Shown here: one piece after another, positions 17,574 through 25,550 of the stretch
How the letters are laid out: the number at the start of each line of letters is the position of its first letter
How positions within the stretch are numbered: position 1 is the first letter of the stretch
Assembly (NCBI RefSeq): GCF_000169435.1
Contig: NZ_AAYB01000001.1
Coordinates: 186,001 to 250,000, forward strand
Length of the DNA stretch: 64,000 nucleotides
DNA from: Roseobacter sp. CCS2
GTDB taxonomy: Bacteria > Pseudomonadota > Alphaproteobacteria > Rhodobacterales > Rhodobacteraceae
Direction of reading: 5' to 3'
Program-made: the position numbers and the translations under genes
Notes under the pieces: generated by a model
Databases searched by the model: none
Told to the model about the DNA's origin: nothing
Seen by the model: only the letters and a program-made list of their open reading frames with translations

Positions 17574-18485
17574 TTACGCCTTCAGAACGGTAGACAATTT
17601 CCTAGAGCGCCTTTTGTGAAGTATCAACACGAGCTCATTTGCATCATCAATAGCTAGATTGCCCCAACGGCCCTTGAAGGCTGATCCGTCCGTAGACTGC
17701 GTGTATAATAGCTCTCTGAATGCCCTAAGAAATACAACTGCTTGTTCAGGTGGCAGCATTAAATGATCCACGATTAGGCTGGATATACTGGGGAGAAATT
17801 GTCTCCCAAACGTAATGCGGTACCTGCCGCCGTCGTAAGATTTTCGAATAGCAAAGTTGGATACGACCTTGCGCAACTGACGCGTCAATTCATTTACATA
17901 TCGAATGTCTCTCTGCGCTTCGGATAGCTCAACTGTGCCCAAACCAGCTTCCAGGCGGACTGCATTCAACCCATCAATCCATGCTTCGAGCAAGTCTGAA
18001 GAAACCAAAAACGTGCCAACTGCTCCTTCGACGCCATCGTCTGGCTCATCATTAATCGGCGAGGTGACCGTTACGTTGGCAGGGTGACGTGAAGATTCTT
18101 CACCGTCTACCAATGTCTCATGAAACACGTCACGAACTTTGAAAATCCTTTTTGGAGGAGAGGAAACCACAACTCGGGCTTCTCCAGCCATGACACTTAC
18201 ATACTGCGCCCACGCCTTCTCTACCGATTCAATTTCCGGAGTTGCATCCATGAGCCGATGCACCCCCCTTGCCCTTAACGTTGGCAACAACAATTGCTGG
18301 ACCCGGTGGCGTGATGCGGGGTGGGGAACCTTTTGAACCGCGAGCTTTGCCACCTCTCGTGCATAATGCTCTGACGGGGAATTATGTTGAGACTGATCAA
18401 GACCGGTATCTATGTCTACGCTATGTTCGAAAACGTTCTCACGAGCGACCATGGCAGGATGAAAATCTTCAAAGTTAAGCATCAT
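17574..18485 (-). CDS. Unrecognised protein, middle gene of the island operon
   Basis: I do not recognise this 303-residue protein. It is soluble, with a helical N-terminal half (SEHYAREVAKLAVQKVPHPA), a strand-rich centre (ARVVVSSPPKRIFKVRDVF) and a C-terminal half resembling a small sensor or adaptor domain (YRITFGRQFLPSISSLIVDH ending in a basic HKRRSRKL tail). Its start overlaps the stop of the upstream gene and its stop is eight bases from the phosphoesterase, so the three products probably form one complex or pathway. No catalytic motif is evident. Confidence 0.8.
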   Translation of the reverse strand: MMLNFEDFHPAMVARENVFEHSVDIDTGLDQSQHNSPSEHYAREVAKLAVQKVPHPASRHRVQQLLLPTLRARGVHRLMDATPEIESVEKAWAQYVSVMAGEARVVVSSPPKRIFKVRDVFHETLVDGEESSRHPANVTVTSPINDEPDDGVEGAVGTFLVSSDLLEAWIDGLNAVRLEAGLGTVELSEAQRDIRYVNELTRQLRKVVSNFAIRKSYDGGRYRITFGRQFLPSISSLIVDHLMLPPEQAVVFLRAFRELLYTQSTDGSAFKGRWGNLAIDDANELVLILHKRRSRKLSTVLKA

Positions 18486-19107
18486 TTCGACTCAATATCT
18501 CAAGTTTTTCCCTAATATCGTCGACCGCTTCCTGTAGCCTATCAAGTGTCCTCTCATCTAGCTGCAGTATAAACTCGCGTTCATCTGGCTTCGATGAGCT
18601 TGTCTGAATTCCCAACTGTATAATAGGTACTGCAGCACCTAAGTTGCCAGTCAACTGACCATCGGCATCCCGCTCAAAGTCACTTCTCAGGTCAACAAAA
18701 TTTGCCAACCCCGTCACGTTTGGCAACAACCCATCACGCAACCGCGTCATCTTTGCGGCGTTTTCCTGAACTTGACGGTGCTTAAGTAAAAGTTCCAATT
18801 TTCCTGCAACGCGCTCTACTTCTACCTCGCCGCCATGTTCTTTCACGAACGAGACCAGGGTCTCTCGAAGCTCTGCTTTCGGGATATCAGCGGTCTGGGA
18901 GAACAAGAACGACAAGAATGAAAAGAAGTAACGTAGCTCAGCCTCTGTGATCTGGGCAAACTCAGCCAATCTGCGCAAGTCTTCATCACTTGGTTCTGTA
19001 GACGTTGGTTTCTGAATAACTGTGTTGAGCTGTTCATAAGTCTCATCGCTGAAGCTTGACGCTGTAGCCAAAATCACCTCAAGCGTCGGTGGCATAATGC
19101 CTTGCAT
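18475..19107 (-). CDS. Protein with COMM-domain-like C-terminus
   Basis: This is the first gene of the leftward operon. The N-terminal two-thirds is helical (SFSDETYEQLNTVIQ; AELRYFFSFLSFLF). The C-terminal 85 residues read FVDLRSDFERD, then VPIIQLGIQTSS, then REFILQLDERTLDRLQEAVD, a strand-strand-strand-helix pattern that resembles the eukaryotic COMM domain (in COMMD1, WRVDLKSQS, PVAIMELEL, FLCLEFDEVKVKQVLKKL). This is my pattern match, not a database result. I prefer ATG 19107, preceded by GGAGG 11 bases upstream, over a TTG at 19140. It overlaps the 303-residue gene by 11 bases. Confidence 0.75.
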   Translation of the reverse strand: MQGIMPPTLEVILATASSFSDETYEQLNTVIQKPTSTEPSDEDLRRLAEFAQITEAELRYFFSFLSFLFSQTADIPKAELRETLVSFVKEHGGEVEVERVAGKLELLLKHRQVQENAAKMTRLRDGLLPNVTGLANFVDLRSDFERDADGQLTGNLGAAVPIIQLGIQTSSSKPDEREFILQLDERTLDRLQEAVDDIREKLEILSRNDA

Positions 19108-19140
19108 GCTAACCACATCCTCCACGTTACTCAGCAGCAA

Positions 19141-19556
19141 ATCAGCCTACGCGTTCACACGGGCAGGCTGACTTTAAAGCGTGTGTATAGCAATAGTCTT
19201 TATAAAATGGCAACATTACCTTATTTTTATGGTCTTTATGAGGTATTTTCTCCACACGAGCCTGAAATTTACCTGTCGCCGTAGAATCACCGAACGTACC
19301 GCTAAATCGCGACACAATTTCTGACATCGCAAAATCAAATAGACTTGGTCGCCAAGCGCTGTCCAACTGAAGAATCCTGAAGCAAAACCAACCCTAGCCT
19401 ACGCAACAGCATCGCAATACGCACGGAATTTGTCAGGAAAATTTAGGTGGTTACTCTTCCCTTGGGTCAGTCATCTGGTACAGTCACACCAACAACCTAG
19501 GGAAAGGCTCCTGTTAACCCACTGACATCGTTAAAACTCAGGTTCGTCGTAGGAAT
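19141..19556. other. Right end of the island, non-coding
   Basis: No supportable gene was found. The region holds the promoter of the leftward operon, the second copy of the inner repeat (19463-19484) and the approach to the right att repeat. Bases 19534-19556 loosely resemble the corresponding part of the tRNA-Ser T arm (AAACTC and GGTTCG are shared), as if extended homology to the target once existed. Confidence 0.5.
19463..19484 (+). repeat. Inner repeat near right end of island
   Basis: This is the partner of 11529-11550. It shares TGGGTCA at its start and CTGGTACAGT at its end (18 of 22 positions) in the same orientation, 72 bases from the right att repeat. It is possibly an integrase arm site. 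Confidence 0.5.
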
Positions 19557-19574
19557 TCCCTTCGTCTCCGCCAT
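19557..19574 (+). repeat. attR-type direct repeat
   Basis: TCCCTTCGTCTCCGCCAT is identical to the 3' end of tRNA-Ser at 11449-11466. It marks the right boundary of the island; the exopolysaccharide locus begins 36 bases later. Confidence 0.88.
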
Positions 19575-19609
19575 ATCCACCTATTGGCATCAAAACATAA
19601 ACCGCCTCA

Positions 19610-20620
19610 TTAAGTATCGTAATACTGACGATACCAGCGCACGAAGCTTGCAACGCCGTCTTGGACAGATGTTTTTGGCGCATAGCCTGTCAACTTGTGC
19701 AATAGATCAGCATTTGCCCAAGTGGCTGGCACGTCACCCGCTTGCATTGGCATATAGTTCCGTATCGCGGGTTTTCCGATTGCAGCTTCGATGGCTGCGA
19801 TGAAATCGGTCAGTTGGACCATGTCGTTGTTCCCGATGTTGACGACACGAAACGGTGCAACAGGCGACAGGCTATCACCATCGTCAACTTTACCATCAGC
19901 GGGCCGCGCGGGTACGGCGTCGATCAACAGCCTGATCGCATGCACGAGGTCTTCAACATAAGTGAAATCCCGCTTCATGTCGCCGTTGTTATAAACGTCG
20001 ATGGGATCACCAGCGAGTGTCGCCTTTGTAAATTTGAAGAGCGCCATATCAGGCCGCCCCCAGGGGCCGTAAACCGTGAAAAAACGAAACATTGTCACCG
20101 GCAAATCAAAAAGATGGGCATAGCTGTGAGCCATGCTTTCCATAGATTTCTTGGTGGCCGCATAGAACGACATCTGGTGATCGGCGCGGTCCGTTTCAGT
20201 GTAGGGCATATCTTCGTTTGCGCCGTAAGCAGACGATGTCGATGCCAGCAGCATATGTTCTGGCGCGAAGGCGCGTGCCGCCTCCAGCAATTCAAACGTG
20301 CCCACGATATTGCTTTCCAGGTAAGCCCTTGGGTTTTCGATTGAATATCGGACACCCGCCTGTCCGGCGAGGTGGATCACGACGTTTGGTTTTTCCTCTT
20401 TGAACAGTGACATCAAAAGACCCGGATCTTCGACCATCCCATGGATGGAGCGATAATCATCATAAGCCATCAGCCCTGCTTCACGCCGTTCTTTGAGGCT
20501 GACGTCGTAGTAATCTGACAAGCAATCAAGCCCGATGACCCGCCAGCCTTCTTCAAGCAAAGTGCGGCACACGAAAGATCCAATAAAACCGGCAGCCCCG
20601 GTTACAAGTGCAGTACGCAT
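19610..20620 (-). CDS. UDP-glucuronate 4-epimerase-like NAD-dependent epimerase
   Basis: The 336-residue short-chain dehydrogenase-type epimerase has the NAD loop VTGAAGFIGSFV at the N-terminus, HLAGQAGVRYSIENP, and catalytic S/Y-x-x-x-K (STSSAYG, then FYAATKKSMESMA). RFFTVYGPWGRPDMALFKFT is characteristic of the UDP-glucuronate 4-epimerase group, giving UDP-galacturonate. It is 12 bases downstream of the UDP-glucose dehydrogenase gene on the same strand, so the pair converts UDP-glucose to UDP-glucuronate and then UDP-galacturonate for the polysaccharide made by the neighbouring locus. Confidence 0.9.
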   Translation of the reverse strand: MRTALVTGAAGFIGSFVCRTLLEEGWRVIGLDCLSDYYDVSLKERREAGLMAYDDYRSIHGMVEDPGLLMSLFKEEKPNVVIHLAGQAGVRYSIENPRAYLESNIVGTFELLEAARAFAPEHMLLASTSSAYGANEDMPYTETDRADHQMSFYAATKKSMESMAHSYAHLFDLPVTMFRFFTVYGPWGRPDMALFKFTKATLAGDPIDVYNNGDMKRDFTYVEDLVHAIRLLIDAVPARPADGKVDDGDSLSPVAPFRVVNIGNNDMVQLTDFIAAIEAAIGKPAIRNYMPMQAGDVPATWANADLLHKLTGYAPKTSVQDGVASFVRWYRQYYDT

Positions 20621-20632
20621 CAGTGGATATCC

Positions 20633-21799
20633 TTAGTCAGCGCCAAACAGGTCGCGGGTGAAAATCTTGTCTTGGACGTCGTCCAATTCATCGGTGGCGC
20701 GGTTGGTCACAATCAGGTCTGCCTCTTGCTTGAAGGCGTCGAGGTCACGCACCACGCGCGAACCAAAGAATGTGTCTTCTTCCATCACAGGTTCGTACAC
20801 AATCACCTCAAGCCCTTTGGCCTTGACCCGTTTCATGATGCCTTGAATTGAGGATTGCCGAAAGTTGTCACTACCGGCCTTCATCACCAACCGGTAAATA
20901 CCGATAACTTTGGGCTGGGCCGCAATAATCCGGTCAGATAGGAAATCCTTGCGCGTGCGGTTCGCATCCACAACAGCACGGATCAGGTTTTGTGGCACTT
21001 CAGAATAGTTGGCCAACAGTTGCTTGGTGTCCTTTGGCAGGCAATAGCCCCCATAACCGAAGGACGGGTTGTTATAGTGGGACCCAATCCGCGGATCGAG
21101 CCCGATCCCTTCAATGATCTGCCGGGAATTCATGTTGCCGGCCATCGCATAACTGTCGAGTTCATTGAAAAAGGCGACCCGCATCGCAAGATAGGTGTTT
21201 GCAAACAGCTTGATCGCCTCAGCCTCATCAGGATCGGTGAACAAAACAGGCGGCGCGTCAGATATCGCACCCTGAACCAACAGGTTTGCGAAGGTTTCGG
21301 CACGCGGCCCACGATCGCCAACAATGATACGCGATGGGTGCAGGTTGTCATAAAGTGCCTGTCCCTCGCGCAGGAACTCTGGCGAAAACATGATCCGGTC
21401 GGTGCCAGTCTCTGCGCGCAAGCGCGAGATGAAGCCGACTGGAATTGTGGATTTCACGACCACCACAATAGATGGGTTCGCCGCGAGTATAGCTTTCGCC
21501 ACCGTCTCAACCGAGGAGGTATCGAAGTAGTGTTCAACTGGGTCATAGTCGGTAGGCGTGGCAACAATTGCATAGTCCGCGTCGACCACAGCATCAGCCA
21601 GATCGGTCGTGGCGACCAGATCAAGGTCTTTGGTTGCCAGATATTCTTCCAGCTCGGTGTCTTCGATGGGGCTTTCGCGCCTGTTCACCATGGCAACCCG
21701 TTCATCCGACAGATCGACCGCAACGACTGTGTTGTTTTGCGCCAGCAGCACGGCGTTTGACAGGCCAACGTACCCAAGCCCGATAACAATAATCTTCAC
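20633..21799 (-). CDS. ugd: UDP-glucose 6-dehydrogenase
   Basis: The enzyme oxidises UDP-glucose to UDP-glucuronate with two NAD molecules. The 388-residue protein has the NAD loop [19 protein letters not shown] at residues 3-21, [18 protein letters not shown], and the catalytic cysteine in [15 protein letters not shown]. Length and C-terminal domain match the short Ugd class. It precedes the epimerase gene in a two-gene operon, and the phosphoglucomutase at 38.7 kb would supply the glucose-1-phosphate branch. Confidence 0.94.
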   Translation of the reverse strand: MKIIVIGLGYVGLSNAVLLAQNNTVVAVDLSDERVAMVNRRESPIEDTELEEYLATKDLDLVATTDLADAVVDADYAIVATPTDYDPVEHYFDTSSVETVAKAILAANPSIVVVVKSTIPVGFISRLRAETGTDRIMFSPEFLREGQALYDNLHPSRIIVGDRGPRAETFANLLVQGAISDAPPVLFTDPDEAEAIKLFANTYLAMRVAFFNELDSYAMAGNMNSRQIIEGIGLDPRIGSHYNNPSFGYGGYCLPKDTKQLLANYSEVPQNLIRAVVDANRTRKDFLSDRIIAAQPKVIGIYRLVMKAGSDNFRQSSIQGIMKRVKAKGLEVIVYEPVMEEDTFFGSRVVRDLDAFKQEADLIVTNRATDELDDVQDKIFTRDLFGAD

Positions 21800-21984
21800 A
21801 CTGAATTCCTATTCTGAATACTTACTTAAATCTGCGCGATGCATATCCTAATAGTGGCGGGTCAGACCAGACAAGTTTGTATATCACTACGCTTTAGAGC
21901 AGGCCCGCATCACTTAGATGCCATGTCTTTCGCTCAAACATATCGAAGGACACGACGCTGATCTGCTGGGCCAGCCGCTTACGT

Positions 21985-22566
21985 CTACCACCGACACAGA
22001 TCGCGCAACGATCTGGCCGCCGGTTCGATATCTTGGATTGAGAAACTCGCGTTCAATGTGCGCCCTGTGAATGATGTGGCGCTGACAAGCAAACGCTCAC
22101 TTCCAAACAGCCCGACGATCAGTGGAATAGCCTCTGCGCCGACGTAAAGCCCCAAGGCGTCGTTTTCCTCTGACGCGACCAAACGCAACAAGACAGGTGC
22201 TGCATCGTCAAGTTTATAGACCAGCGTGCCGAAGTCGCCGACGTCAGACATGAAATTCTGGCCAAAACGAACTTCGAACTGGGTCGTGTTTTCGATACAT
22301 GACAGAATAAGTTCGGCTGGCTCCTCTAACCCGAACATGCCGGGCAGCGTTTGAAACGACTGTGAAGACATCAAAAGCGCGTTTTGACTGCCGACTGGTG
22401 GAACCAATTCCTGTATCTGCCAAGGGCCAACTTCCTCTCTGCGTTCGATGCAGCGGACGCCCACGGTTTCAGCACTGCAATCGGGCAGTGCATCGCTTGC
22501 CATCGCGGGAAAAGTGGCAAAGCTTAGGCAAAACGCCCACAAATTCATTAAAAATAAAGCTCTCAT
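21985..22566 (-). CDS. Secreted VasI-like protein of unknown role
   Basis: The 193-residue protein has a signal peptide (MRALFLMNLWAFCLSFATFP with AMASD as cleavage region). The mature part follows the pattern of the VasI/TagN-type family: ELILSCIENTTQFEVRFGQ, a YKLDD strand, AEAIPLIVGLFGSERLLV and a final LRDLCRW. In other bacteria such proteins are linked to type VI secretion, but no such genes are near, so a periplasmic role of unknown nature is all that can be said. GGAGG lies nine bases upstream of the ATG. It stands alone between ugd and the sugar transferase. Confidence 0.75.
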   Translation of the reverse strand: MRALFLMNLWAFCLSFATFPAMASDALPDCSAETVGVRCIERREEVGPWQIQELVPPVGSQNALLMSSQSFQTLPGMFGLEEPAELILSCIENTTQFEVRFGQNFMSDVGDFGTLVYKLDDAAPVLLRLVASEENDALGLYVGAEAIPLIVGLFGSERLLVSATSFTGRTLNASFSIQDIEPAARSLRDLCRW

Positions 22567-22969
22567 AAAAATCGGCCTCCGTCAGTCACTGGAGTCCACG
22601 GACACGCCATATCCGCGACATCAATAATAATAAACAAGTGGCCTGAACTTGACCAGAAACCTGCGGAAATCAAGCACTTTCATAACTGAACTGGCGAATC
22701 AGACAGGTCAGCATCTGTATTATTGTCATCGGCAGATAATCGCCGCCGATTCGCCGCTGCATCATTCACACTTTGCCTATTTCGACGGCAAAATGTCTGA
22801 AATGTGGCAAAAAATGTGAAGATTTGGTACGGTTTGCCCTGTACCCCGCTATATCTGGGCTGTACAATTAAGCAGGTTGTCGCCAATCAGTAACTTAACG
22901 TAAAGTAGCGTTGTAGTTCCGGATTTATATTACAGGCGCTACCGATTATTTTTTAGTTAAGAGGTTGCC
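22567..22969. other. Divergent regulatory region
   Basis: These 403 bases lie between the leftward VasI-like gene and the rightward sugar transferase. No supportable gene was found. The region should hold both promoters; the ribosome site AAGAGG for the sugar transferase is at its right end. I saw no clear operator. Confidence 0.5.
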
Positions 22970-23722
22970 ATGAAGAACTCTAAACATTTGTTGGGACTGC
23001 CGGGAATTTCCACCGGTGTTTCGTCCGACTTTCAGACTATTTCTGGATTGCAGGGCTTTGACGTCAACGCGTTGAAGCGTGGACAGCGTGATCGCCTGCC
23101 AATGCCGCGTCAGGATTTGGCTTATTTGGTTTCCAACCGGATTTATGACCTTGTGGTCGCGACTATCGCTTTCATTTTGCTGTTGCCGCTTCTTCTTGCT
23201 GTTGCATTGACCATTAAGTTGACCAGCAAAGGCCCGGTGTTTTTCCGCCAGCAACGTTACGGTCTGAACGGTGAAACCTTCTTGATCTACAAATTTCGCA
23301 CGATGTCCGTGGACAGCTGCGATGTGACCGGCGTGCAGCAGACAGTTAGAAATGACCCCAGAGTAACGGCAATCGGTCGCTTTCTGCGCCGCACCAACTT
23401 TGATGAACTGCCGCAAATCCTGAACATCCTGAAGGGTGAAATGTCTATTGTTGGCCCACGCCCACACGTACCGGGTATGCTGGCCAATGGTGAACTATAT
23501 GAGACTTTTGATCCGCGTTACATGTTGCGCCATGTGGTCAAGCCTGGGCTGACGGGTCTTGCGCAGGTCAAGGGTTTTCGCGGTGAAACCACCAATGCGC
23601 AATCTGCGCGGATGCGGTTAGAGTATGATCTGCGGTATATCCGGCGCCAGTCGATCCCGCTTGATATCTTGATCACAGCACAAACATTCTGGAAAGAACT
23701 GTTCCGCAGTTCAGGCTATTAG
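22970..23722 (+). CDS. Initiating sugar-1-phosphate transferase (bacterial sugar transferase family)
   Basis: This protein would start polysaccharide assembly by moving a sugar phosphate from a nucleotide sugar to undecaprenyl phosphate in the inner membrane. The 250-residue protein is the short form: one N-terminal membrane helix ([20 protein letters not shown]) and the catalytic domain with [40 protein letters not shown] and [13 protein letters not shown]. These are the standard motifs of the ExoY/WbaP C-terminal family. An AAGAGG ribosome site precedes the ATG. It opens the rightward part of the exopolysaccharide locus. Confidence 0.94.
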   Translation: MKNSKHLLGLPGISTGVSSDFQTISGLQGFDVNALKRGQRDRLPMPRQDLAYLVSNRIYDLVVATIAFILLLPLLLAVALTIKLTSKGPVFFRQQRYGLNGETFLIYKFRTMSVDSCDVTGVQQTVRNDPRVTAIGRFLRRTNFDELPQILNILKGEMSIVGPRPHVPGMLANGELYETFDPRYMLRHVVKPGLTGLAQVKGFRGETTNAQSARMRLEYDLRYIRRQSIPLDILITAQTFWKELFRSSGY

Positions 23723-23732
23723 GCCGACAGCA

Positions 23733-23764
23733 TAGCGGCGTTCGCGATTTTCGCAGCGCCGCTA
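23733..23764. terminator. Strong hairpin after the sugar transferase gene
   Basis: TAGCGGCG (23733-23740) pairs with CGCCGCTA (23757-23764), and an inner GCGA/TCGC pair extends the stem. It starts 11 bases after the stop codon of the sugar transferase. No T-run follows, so it may be a transcript-stabilising or Rho-assisted element rather than a classical terminator. Confidence 0.5.
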
Positions 23765-23959
23765 GATAAAGAGTTTGAACAGGAGATAGATTGTGCCGCA
23801 ACTTACGGCTGCGGATCCCCAGATCACGAGATTTTTCAACACTAACGTGTCGACATTATCATCCCAGTCCTTGTCGCGATGAAGCCCATGGTCGATATTG
23901 CGCGAACCAAGACTAGCTGCCGTGCTTTCTGCTTGTGGTAAGTTACGATCTTTATACAT
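23762..23959 (-). CDS. Possible small membrane protein (65 residues)
   Basis: This short leftward frame begins MYKDRNLPQAESTAASLG and ends with one hydrophobic helix (LVIWGSAAVSCGTIYLLFKL), the layout of a small tail-anchored protein. Its stop codon lies in the hairpin at 23733-23764. The ribosome site is weak and no family is recognised, so it may be spurious. Confidence 0.35.
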   Translation of the reverse strand: MYKDRNLPQAESTAASLGSRNIDHGLHRDKDWDDNVDTLVLKNLVIWGSAAVSCGTIYLLFKLFI

Positions 23960-24418
23960 GTTCGCGGTCCGAATGGCCCCCTTTTGTACACGTTGGGTAA
24001 CTATTTCACTGACGACTTCGCTTCGTAACTGTTTATGTCACTCGTACTAACAAAACGTTAATCTACTTATAGTGGCAAACCGGTGTGCCGACAATGTGAC
24101 CGAAGTGAGGCAAAAGCGACTTTCAGAGCTTGGAAAAACATGCCAAGAATATCAGTAATTTAGCGGCTCAAAAATAAGCAATCCCCCGCCGATAATAGCT
24201 GAGACGCCACCCGAATTGACCTTAACCACCTTACCGCGGCCACAAAGTACAGACGAAAGGCATGACAGATCGTATACACGGACCAAAGCATCTACCCCAC
24301 ACTATCAGCCTTGATCAGGACTGAAGCGCGCGGTCTCTCATCCGTGCAGATCAGGGCGAATGCTGACTTGCGGTCCGGCCCAATTGTTCCAGACGAGTGA
24401 CCTGAAAGAAGACGTCGA
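23960..24418. other. Intergenic region before a glycosyltransferase
   Basis: No supportable gene lies in these 459 bases. They are AT-richer than the flanks and should contain the promoter for 24419 onward. I saw no recognisable operator, terminator or RNA gene. Confidence 0.45.
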
Positions 24419-25546
24419 ATGAAAGTTTGCATCATCGGATTGCGCGGCCTGCCAAATATTGCTGGCGGGATCGAGACTCACTGCGAAAACCTGTTTGAAA
24501 ACCTTGCCCGCGACCGGTCTGATCTGGACATCATGGTTTATGGCCGCACGCCTTATATCGGCAAAGCACCTTACATGACCGATGCGGGCATCAAAGTGAT
24601 CCCTGTGTTTGCCGCACAGAACAAATACTTAGAGACGATTACAAACACCTTCGTTGCAATCCTTCATGCCCGGTTCCGCAGCAAGGCAGACTGCATCCAC
24701 ATTCACGCCATTGGGCCGGGACTGCTCGCGCCGTTTGCGCGGTTGCTGGGTGTGCCTGTGGTTTTGACCCATCATGGGGATGATTTTCGCCGGGCCAAAT
24801 GGAACAGGTTTGCCAGCGCCGTGCTGCGTTTTGGCGAACGACTGGGTATCAAAAGCGCGACACAGACTATTGCCGTCTCGCCCACTTTGGCGGAACGCTT
24901 GCGCAGCGACTATCCAGACCGGGCGGATCGCATCCATTATATCCCGAATGGCGCTGATCATATTGTTGCACGCAGCAAAGGCGCCGACGGTACCACCGTG
25001 TTGGACCGGTTCAATCTGAAACAAGGGGCTTATTTTGTCACTGTTGGCCGCCTTGTGCCTGAAAAAGGCTTTGCGGATCTGATCCGTGCACACAAGATGG
25101 CAAACGCCACGACGCCTTTGGTGATTGTGGGCGGGCACAGCAACTCTGATCACGATCATGAACTGTCTGCACTTGCCCATGACAGCGTCACGATGACCGG
25201 CAGCCTGCCACAAGCAGAGGTTGCACAGCTTTTGGCAAACGCGCGTCTTTTCGTCCTGCCGTCCCATCACGAGGGGCTACCGATTGCAGCACTTGAAGCA
25301 TGGGCCATGGGTGCGCCCTTGTTACTGAGTGATATTCAACCCAACCGCGACCTTGGTCTGCCACAGGACCATTATTTTCCGGTCGGCAATTTGGACAGTC
25401 TGGCAGAAAAGCTTGGCGATGATGCACCACGCATTCCCGCCCTGCCCCTCGCGCCTGCGTTCAACTGGTCGTTAATTGCCACCGAAACAGGCCAAGTCTA
25501 TGATCTATTCCACAATGAACCCAGTTCCTTACAAACCCAAGGCTGA
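24419..25546 (+). CDS. Glycosyltransferase family 4, DUF1972-type
   Basis: The 375-residue enzyme starts MKVCIIGLRGLPNIAGGIET, the glycine-rich N-terminus of the DUF1972 glycosyltransferases. It has a GT-B C-terminal domain with YFVTVGRLVPEKGFADLI and a donor-binding LPSHHEGLPIAALEAWAMG (E-x7-E). It would add a sugar, often a deoxyhexose in this group, to the lipid-linked repeat unit at the inner membrane. The beta-helix protein gene begins five bases after its stop. The donor cannot be predicted. Confidence 0.9.
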   Translation: MKVCIIGLRGLPNIAGGIETHCENLFENLARDRSDLDIMVYGRTPYIGKAPYMTDAGIKVIPVFAAQNKYLETITNTFVAILHARFRSKADCIHIHAIGPGLLAPFARLLGVPVVLTHHGDDFRRAKWNRFASAVLRFGERLGIKSATQTIAVSPTLAERLRSDYPDRADRIHYIPNGADHIVARSKGADGTTVLDRFNLKQGAYFVTVGRLVPEKGFADLIRAHKMANATTPLVIVGGHSNSDHDHELSALAHDSVTMTGSLPQAEVAQLLANARLFVLPSHHEGLPIAALEAWAMGAPLLLSDIQPNRDLGLPQDHYFPVGNLDSLAEKLGDDAPRIPALPLAPAFNWSLIATETGQVYDLFHNEPSSLQTQG

Positions 25547-25550
25547 TCGG

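Larger units (their letters stand above)
11449..19574. mobile_element. 8.1-kb genomic island integrated in tRNA-Ser(GCT)
   Basis: The island is bounded by the 18-bp repeats at 11449 and 19557. In order it carries a tyrosine integrase next to the tRNA, a small basic protein, a RarA/MgsA-C-like protein, a second tyrosine recombinase, and a leftward operon of metallophosphoesterase and two unfamiliar proteins. A second pair of imperfect repeats (11529-11550 and 19463-19484) lies just inside both ends. No conjugation or phage structural genes are present, so it is a small integrative element or satellite; the leftward operon is the likely cargo. Confidence 0.85.

Noticed and set aside
21985-22566. 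VasI-like protein and the DUF2235 protein at 63 kb as parts of a type VI secretion system
   Set aside because: They are 40 kb apart, and no Tss, Hcp, VgrG or ClpV genes are in the window.
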